From positions 1 to 64,000 of the forward strand of contig CAYXSX010000008.1 in the NCBI GenBank assembly GCA_964467925.1: 64,000 nt of DNA. The letters are read 5' to 3'. The DNA is from CAYXSX01 sp964467925 (lineage in GTDB: Bacteria; Pseudomonadota; Alphaproteobacteria; Micavibrionales; Micavibrionaceae). Within the stretch, counting starts at the first letter, position 1; each line of letters opens with the position of its first letter. Below are positions 59,059 to 64,000 of this stretch, piece after piece. The notes beneath the pieces are model-generated. The model saw only the letters and a program-made list of their open reading frames with translations. It was not told the origin of the DNA and did no database searches. A program made the translations under genes and the position numbers.

Positions 59059-60072
59059 ATGAAAATTCTTATAACGGGCGGCGCGGGATTTATCGGCACC
59101 AATCTTTGCGCCCATATTCTGGACGAGACGGATCACAGCATCGCGTGCATCGACGCGCTGACTTACGCCGCAGATAGGGCGGCGGTAAAGGAATTCGAAA
59201 AGAACGGGCGTTATAAATTTTACAAGGCCGATATTTGCGATGCAGATACGGTTCAGGAAATTTTTAAGGGCGAAAAGCCGGACGCCGTCATGCATCTGGC
59301 CGCCGAAAGCCATGTAGACCGGTCGATCGCAGGGCCGGAGGAGTTTATCAATACCAATATCGCGGGCACCTATACTCTTCTGGAAGCTGCGCGCAATTAT
59401 TTCGAACGTGAGAAAAAGAAGGATGCGGGCGCGTTCCGTTTTCACCATATCTCCACCGACGAGGTTTACGGCGCGCTGGGCGATACGGGGTATTTCCGAG
59501 AGGATACGCCGTATGACCCGCGCTCGCCCTATTCCGCGAGCAAGGCGGCATCGGATCATCTGGTGCGGTCATGGGCGCATACTTACGGCCTGCCTGTCGT
59601 TATCACCAATTGTTCGAATAATTACGGGCCGCATCAATACCCGGAAAAGCTTATCCCCGTGATCATCAAAAGCGCGCTGGCCGGAAAGAAGATACCCATT
59701 TACGGGGAAGGGAAAAACGTGCGCGACTGGCTGTATGTGAAGGATCATGCGAAAGCGCTGATGCGCGTACTGGAAAACGGCGTAAACGGGGAGAGTTATA
59801 ATATCGGCGGCGAAGCGGAGATCTCCAATATCGATCTGGCGCATATGATTTGCGATCTGCTTGATCAGCTAACGCCGGACAGCAAGCATAAACCGCACCG
59901 TTCGCTCATAAGTTTTGTTATAGACCGACCGGGGCATGATTACCGCTACGCGATGGATATTAAAAAAATCCGTAAGGAAATCGGCTGGGAACCGGAAACG
60001 ACGCTGGAGGCGGGCATCCTGCAAACCATCAAATGGTATCTGGCGAATCCGGAATTTTTGAACAGGAGCTAA
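59059..60072 (+). CDS. rmlB: dTDP-glucose 4,6-dehydratase
   Basis: 337 residues from the ATG at 59059, with AAAAGGA about 9 bases upstream; the longer open frame to 58648 is antisense to the GNAT gene. Extended SDR: NAD-binding MKILITGGAGFIGTNLCAHI, HLAAESHVDRSI, catalytic STDEVYGAL (Thr-Asp-Glu) and SPYSASKAASDHLVRSW (Tyr-x3-Lys), NNYGPHQYPEKLIPV and RDWLYVKDHAKALM. It converts dTDP-glucose to dTDP-4-keto-6-deoxyglucose. rmlA and a DegT aminotransferase lie convergently downstream, but no rmlC or rmlD is seen, so the product is more likely an amino-dideoxy sugar than rhamnose. Confidence 0.96.
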   Translation: MKILITGGAGFIGTNLCAHILDETDHSIACIDALTYAADRAAVKEFEKNGRYKFYKADICDADTVQEIFKGEKPDAVMHLAAESHVDRSIAGPEEFINTNIAGTYTLLEAARNYFEREKKKDAGAFRFHHISTDEVYGALGDTGYFREDTPYDPRSPYSASKAASDHLVRSWAHTYGLPVVITNCSNNYGPHQYPEKLIPVIIKSALAGKKIPIYGEGKNVRDWLYVKDHAKALMRVLENGVNGESYNIGGEAEISNIDLAHMICDLLDQLTPDSKHKPHRSLISFVIDRPGHDYRYAMDIKKIRKEIGWEPETTLEAGILQTIKWYLANPEFLNRS

Positions 60073-60074
60073 AT

Positions 60075-60151
60075 GTCATCCTGAAGCGCTCGCGCTGAAG
60101 GATCTCACGCAGTTGACACCAGATCCTTCAGGCATTCGCCTTCAGGATGAC
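60075..60151. repeat. Dispersed imperfect palindrome, copy 4
   Basis: GTCATCCTGAAGCG at the left pairs with CGCCTTCAGGATGAC at the right, with inner arms GAAGGATCT and AGATCCTTC: a near-perfect 77-base palindrome between the convergent rmlB and aminotransferase genes. It shares the GTCATCCTGA...AAGGATCT design with 5532-5643. It could serve as a transcription terminator-like structure here. Confidence 0.8.
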
Positions 60152-60156
60152 GGCAT

Positions 60157-61257
60157 TCAGGTAGAATTTTCCCGCATATGGGTGAGCAGGGCTTCGCACA
60201 CCTTATCGATATCCTCATCGCTTAGGTCACGGAAACAAGGCAGACCGGTCGTATGGGCGGCGAGATGTTCGCTGACCGGAAGACCGGTTCGGGCGGCGTT
60301 TTGATATAACGGTTCGCGGTGACAACCCTGCCGCCAGCTATGGCGCACGGCAACGCCGAGCTCTGCCATTCGCGCGGGGTTTACTGGTGCCTTCGTTTCA
60401 ATGATGCAGGATGAATTGAAACGCAACGTACCGTATCCCGGTCTTAGTGTTACCATGTGTTCGTTTTCAAGATTTTCATGGTACCGTTTTGCCACCCGCA
60501 TGAAGTCGCGCGCGGTTTCATCCCACTCATCGAGCGAGGTCAAAGCCACGGCGGCGTGATATTCGCTCATTTTTGAATTACCGCTGGCCCGGCTCACGCC
60601 CGCTGGATGCAGCAGGTCGAAATTGCTCATCTCACGCACGCGGGTGTTAAATTCCGCGTTTTTATAAAGCAGCAAACCGCCCTCGCCCGCGTTCAGAACT
60701 TTGGTCGCGTGCAGGCTGAGCGTTGAGATTACCTTATCGGAAATTTTCACCTCCAGCGGGGAAACGGCAGCAGCATCGATCAGGACGGCAATTCCGGTTT
60801 CGTCCATAAAGGCTTCCCAAGCCGTCACATCCAGCGGCAGGCCAAACGGCGCGACAGGAAGGACAAGCGAAACCGGGCCGGGGCATTTGTCCAGCGCAGC
60901 GCGGGGAATATCCGGCGTTATCGCCCAGCTTACCGGATCGACATCGACAAAAAACGGCCTCAAACCACAGCGCGTAACCGCCTGCGCCGTGGCGATAAAC
61001 GTCCATGAGGGCAAGATCACGTAACTTTCAGGGGGCAAGTCCAGCGCGGCAATCGCCAGCTCCATGATGGCCGTGCCGTTGGAGGCGGTAACAACATCGC
61101 CTTCCGCGATATCAACCCATCCCGCGAAACGCTTTTCGAACGTGCGAACCAGCGGACCGAGATTAGTATAATACCGGTTTTCATCGATCTGACGTAAGTA
61201 AGTAAGCAAAGAATCGGCAGAAGGGAGTTTTGGCTTGGCGGTCGGGATCATGATCAC
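60157..61257 (-). CDS. DegT/DnrJ/EryC1/StrS sugar aminotransferase
   Basis: 366 residues. PLP-dependent nucleotide-sugar aminotransferase: NRYYTNLGPLVRTFEKRFAG, VVTASNGTAIMELAIAALDL, YVILPSWTFIATAQAVTRCG, VLIDAAAVSPLE and the PLP lysine in STLSLHATKVLNAGEGGLLL, followed by FDLLHPAGVSRASGNSKMSE. With rmlA (overlap 4 bases upstream) and rmlB it probably makes a dTDP-3- or 4-amino-6-deoxyhexose; sequence alone does not fix the position. Confidence 0.92.
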   Translation of the reverse strand: MIMIPTAKPKLPSADSLLTYLRQIDENRYYTNLGPLVRTFEKRFAGWVDIAEGDVVTASNGTAIMELAIAALDLPPESYVILPSWTFIATAQAVTRCGLRPFFVDVDPVSWAITPDIPRAALDKCPGPVSLVLPVAPFGLPLDVTAWEAFMDETGIAVLIDAAAVSPLEVKISDKVISTLSLHATKVLNAGEGGLLLYKNAEFNTRVREMSNFDLLHPAGVSRASGNSKMSEYHAAVALTSLDEWDETARDFMRVAKRYHENLENEHMVTLRPGYGTLRFNSSCIIETKAPVNPARMAELGVAVRHSWRQGCHREPLYQNAARTGLPVSEHLAAHTTGLPCFRDLSDEDIDKVCEALLTHMRENST

Positions 61258-62135
61258 GTCCCGAGCAAGTTCTTAAGATAATCGCTGTAGCTGTTATTGC
61301 CGATTTTAGCGATCAGGCCCTCAAGCTGGGAGCGGTTGATGAATTTCTGGATATAGGCGATTTCCTCAAGACAGGCGACCTTGATGCCCTGCCGCTCTTC
61401 CAGAATCTGGATGTACTGGCCCGCCTTCATCATCGCTTCGGTCGTTCCGGTATCGAGCCACGCATAGCCGCGCGGCATGCGGTAGACCTCAAGCCTGCCC
61501 TCCTCATGATAAAGGGAAAGCAGGTCCATAATTTCAAGCTCGCCGCGGGCGGAGGGTTTAAGACTCGCCGCCTTCTCCGCCACGTCGCTGTCGAAATGAT
61601 ATAGGCCCGAAACCGCCCATGGCGATTTGGGGTTTTGCGGCTTTTCCTCCAGTGATATTACGCGACCTTGTGTATCGTAATTGGCGACACCAAAACGTTG
61701 CGGGTCTTTTACGCTGTAGGAAAAGGCACTCGCACCCTTATGTTCCTTGTCCATATAATATTCAAGAAAGGTTACAAGACCGGAGCCGTAAAAAATGTTA
61801 TCCCCCAGCGCCATAGTGACGGGATCATCGCCAATAAAATTGCGCCCGATGATAAACGCCTCGGGCAGGCCGCGCGGCTCGTCCTGAATCTCATAGGAAA
61901 ATTTCATGCCCAGATGCGAACCGTCGCCTAGAAGCCGCTGAAAAAGATGAAGGTCATAGTCTTTGACGATAATCAAAACCTCGCGGATACCCAGCAGCAT
62001 GAAAATCGAAAGCGGGTAGTAAATCAGCGGCTTATCATAGACGGGTAAAAGCTGCTTCGTCACCACGCGCGTCATGGGATAAAGCCGTGTACCATTGCCG
62101 CCCGCCAGTATGATGCCCTTACGATTTCCCGCCAT
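61254..62135 (-). CDS. rmlA: Glucose-1-phosphate thymidylyltransferase
   Basis: 293 residues, the normal RmlA length. It makes dTDP-glucose from dTTP and glucose 1-phosphate. Signature GIILAGGNGTRLYPMTRVVT, KQLLPVYDKPLIYYPLSIFM, GLPEAFIIGRNFIGDDPVTM, ALGDNIFYGSGL and RGYAWLDTGTTEAMMKAGQY. First gene of the rmlA-aminotransferase pair. Confidence 0.96.
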   Translation of the reverse strand: MAGNRKGIILAGGNGTRLYPMTRVVTKQLLPVYDKPLIYYPLSIFMLLGIREVLIIVKDYDLHLFQRLLGDGSHLGMKFSYEIQDEPRGLPEAFIIGRNFIGDDPVTMALGDNIFYGSGLVTFLEYYMDKEHKGASAFSYSVKDPQRFGVANYDTQGRVISLEEKPQNPKSPWAVSGLYHFDSDVAEKAASLKPSARGELEIMDLLSLYHEEGRLEVYRMPRGYAWLDTGTTEAMMKAGQYIQILEERQGIKVACLEEIAYIQKFINRSQLEGLIAKIGNNSYSDYLKNLLGT

Positions 62136-62219
62136 GTCCTGATAACTCCGTTAGAATTCCTGATCCGGATGTGCCATCCTTACCAGATAAGTATATTTTA
62201 AAAACCGGAACGGCCAAAG

Positions 62220-63503
62220 ATGAAACATAATCAATTCACATTGCTGGGCGAAAAACGCTTCTTGCCCCTGTTCATCACGCAGTTTCTGGGGGCATTTCAC
62301 GATAATTTGTTCAAAAACGCGCTTGTCGTACTGCTACTCTACGGGATCGGCATGGAAAGGCCGGAAAACCCGGAAGTTTTGGTGACGCTGGCCACAGGAC
62401 TATTTATCCTGCCCTTCGTGCTGTTTTCCGCGCTGGGTGGGCAGCTGGCGGATAAATTTGATAAGCGCAACGTGATAATGGCCGTCAAGCTGGCGGAAAT
62501 CGGCATCGCTTTGCTCGGCAGCGCGGCGCTTCTTGCTGGTTCGGTTTCGCTGTCTTTTGTGGCGCTATTTGCGCTCGGCGCACAATCGGCTCTGTTCGGG
62601 CCCAGCAAATACTCCATCCTGCCGCAGCATTTGAAAACGGGAGAGCTAATCGCGGGAAACGCGCTTTTGAATACGGGAACGTTCCTTGCGATTTTAACCG
62701 GAACCATTGCCGGAATGGTTCTGGTGGCGATGGAAAATGGGATATGGATTGTTTCGGCATTTCTTTTGATTTGCGCCTTTCTTGGTTATGCCGCCTGCCG
62801 CCTTATCCCTTCCGCCCTGCCCAAGGCGCAGGCTTTAAAACTCGACCTTAACCCTGTGACCGAAACACTTGCCATTTTGCGCCAGACATTTTCGCAAGGA
62901 AACAAAGTGGTTCTGGCCGTATTGGGCGTGGCATGGTTTTACTTTCTGGGCGGCATGTTCATAGCGCAGATGCCCAATTATACGAGCGGCACTCTGCATG
63001 CGGACGAGCATATTCTCGCCTTCCTGCTCGTGGTATTTTCCATCGGCATTGCGATGGGAGGGCTTTTAAACAACCGGCTTTTGCGGGGAAAAATCGAGGC
63101 GCGGCTGGTGCCGCCTGCCATTTGGGGCATCACGCTTTTTTCCACCGACCTTTATTTTGCGAGCGGTGCAACATCGGCAAACACGGGCGATCCGCTTGCG
63201 CTTTCGGTGTTTATAAACGATCCAGCGCATTGGCGGGTGATTATCGATCTTGCCCTGATCTCAGTATGCGGAGGGCTGTTTGTCGTACCGCTCAATACCA
63301 TCATTCAGCATTTCACGGATAGTAAAATCCGAGCCCGCATCGTGGCGGGCAGCGCGATTATGAACGCGCTTTTCGTCGTGGGATCGTCGGTGTTTTCGAT
63401 TGCACTTCTGTTGGCAGGGCTGGAAATCCGCGAGCTATTCCTTACCTTTGCCGGTGTGAATGCACTGGTAGGGGTTTATCTTTATAAACGTCTAAATCAA
63501 TGA
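62220..63503 (+). CDS. MFS transporter (LplT-like)
   Basis: 427 residues, about 12 membrane segments. N-terminus EKRFLPLFITQFLGAFHDNL with FKNALVVLLLYG matches the lysophospholipid-transporter group (LplT and the MFS half of Aas fusions). The cytosolic loop motif is GGQLADKFDKRNVIM, followed by ALGAQSALFGPSKYSILPQH, also typical of this group. It may flip lysophospholipids across the inner membrane. No acyltransferase domain or neighbour is seen. Transcribed divergently from rmlA. Confidence 0.87.
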   Translation: MKHNQFTLLGEKRFLPLFITQFLGAFHDNLFKNALVVLLLYGIGMERPENPEVLVTLATGLFILPFVLFSALGGQLADKFDKRNVIMAVKLAEIGIALLGSAALLAGSVSLSFVALFALGAQSALFGPSKYSILPQHLKTGELIAGNALLNTGTFLAILTGTIAGMVLVAMENGIWIVSAFLLICAFLGYAACRLIPSALPKAQALKLDLNPVTETLAILRQTFSQGNKVVLAVLGVAWFYFLGGMFIAQMPNYTSGTLHADEHILAFLLVVFSIGIAMGGLLNNRLLRGKIEARLVPPAIWGITLFSTDLYFASGATSANTGDPLALSVFINDPAHWRVIIDLALISVCGGLFVVPLNTIIQHFTDSKIRARIVAGSAIMNALFVVGSSVFSIALLLAGLEIRELFLTFAGVNALVGVYLYKRLNQ

Positions 63504-63696
63504 CATCAGAAATTTGATGCCGTAACCCAGCGTGAGCACGGTCAACAGGCTGGGGCGCCCCAGAGCCAATGAACCAGAGCTGGAATGGGCGGCTATCGAA
63601 CAGCCGTTTGAGAAAATAAAGGATGGCCGCCATAATGCCGGTTAAAACCATCGCCACGCGTCAAGTGCAATCGGCCTATCCGTTCCCGGCTTGAGC

Positions 63697-64000
63697 CTAG
63701 GCTCTAACCTTGCGGTTAAACTGCGGAATAAGGCTTCCCAGCAGCATGCCGACAATCGCCGTACCCAGACCGGCAAGTTGCGGTGGCACGAGGAGCGGGT
63801 TGCCCGCCGCTGTCAGATGCACGTTGAGGTATTCCAGCGAAGACCATGTCATGACACCGAAGGCAATGGACATCAGTGCACCCGCATTGGTCGCCTTTTT
63901 CCAGTACACACCGAATGCGAGCGGCACGAAGGCGCCGCAAAGTGTAACAAGATAGGCATTTTCCACCATTTCGAAAATGCTCAAGCCTGCAGAAGTACTG
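63697..64000 (-). CDS. Sodium:solute symporter, C-terminal part (partial)
   Basis: About 100 C-terminal residues; the reading frame is open at the window edge, so the start lies outside. It has three hydrophobic stretches (NAYLVTLCGAFVPLAFGVYW, AGALMSIAFGVMTWSSLEYL, LAGLGTAIVGMLLGSLIPQF). The pattern YWKKATNAGALMSI is typical of the last segments of PutP/SSS-family symporters. The stop is at 63697. Substrate unknown. Confidence 0.85.
   Translation of the reverse strand, partial: STSAGLSIFEMVENAYLVTLCGAFVPLAFGVYWKKATNAGALMSIAFGVMTWSSLEYLNVHLTAAGNPLLVPPQLAGLGTAIVGMLLGSLIPQFNRKVRA

Noticed and set aside
1..64000. CRISPR arrays, rRNA genes, insertion sequences
   Set aside because: No regularly spaced direct repeats of CRISPR type, no rRNA stretches and no transposase-like proteins were seen. 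tRNA-Trp is the only tRNA recognised.

Overview
The window is a contiguous piece of a proteobacterial chromosome, most likely an alphaproteobacterium. The evidence is the cbb3 oxidase block ccoNOQP-ccoGHIS next to a FixK/FNR-type regulator, the sequence character of the ribosomal and glycine-cleavage proteins, and the overlapping gene packing. I cannot name the genus. A lineage such as Micavibrio or other Rhodospirillales-like bacteria would fit, but that is a guess. The bacterium appears chemotactic, respires at low oxygen, and decorates its surface with deoxyamino sugars.

Layout. 1-7.5 kb, minus strand: the rpoB / rplJL / rplKA / nusG / secE transcription-translation cluster. It is interrupted by small unknown genes, terminators and dispersed GTCATCC-type palindromic repeats. 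7.7-13 kb: one small unknown gene, then the glycine cleavage genes gcvT-gcvH-gcvPA-gcvPB on the minus strand. gcvPB is crossed by a 10-N scaffold gap.

13.07-24.15 kb: an 11-kb integrative element in tRNA-Trp. It is bounded by a 40-bp direct repeat of the 5' half of the tRNA and carries repeated TGTCACCTA arm motifs near both ends. Its genes are a tyrosine integrase, an XRE repressor, an HNH nuclease/small protein/exported protein triplet, a primase-polymerase plus PriCT/AAA ATPase replication module, an AlpA-like regulator, and a 1253-residue single-chain restriction-methylation-specificity enzyme. No virion or conjugation genes are present, so it looks like a satellite-type or defence-carrying island.

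24.2-36.3 kb: a low-oxygen block. Four near-perfect FNR/FixK boxes (TTGAY-N4-GTCAA) lie beside a small membrane protein and a Cys-cluster protein, between the FNR-type regulator and the oxidase block, before a split PAS/chemoreceptor pair, and before a frameshifted ompW. 36.3-48.9 kb: signalling. A parS-like palindrome is followed by a MASE1-CHASE hybrid kinase, an OmpR-type regulator, a soluble PAS chemoreceptor and a full che operon (cheY-cheZ-cheA-cheW-cheY-cheB-cheR). The operon ends in a ThiD-like protein with an altered active site.

49-64 kb: pirin, AsmA, an exported protein broken at a poly-T tract, and then a surface-sugar/glycosylation block. That block holds a methyltransferase, a PhyH dioxygenase, an HMW1C/OGT-like glycosyltransferase, two DegT-type aminotransferases, acyltransferases, rmlA and rmlB. 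An LplT-like MFS transporter and the C-terminus of a sodium:solute symporter close the window.
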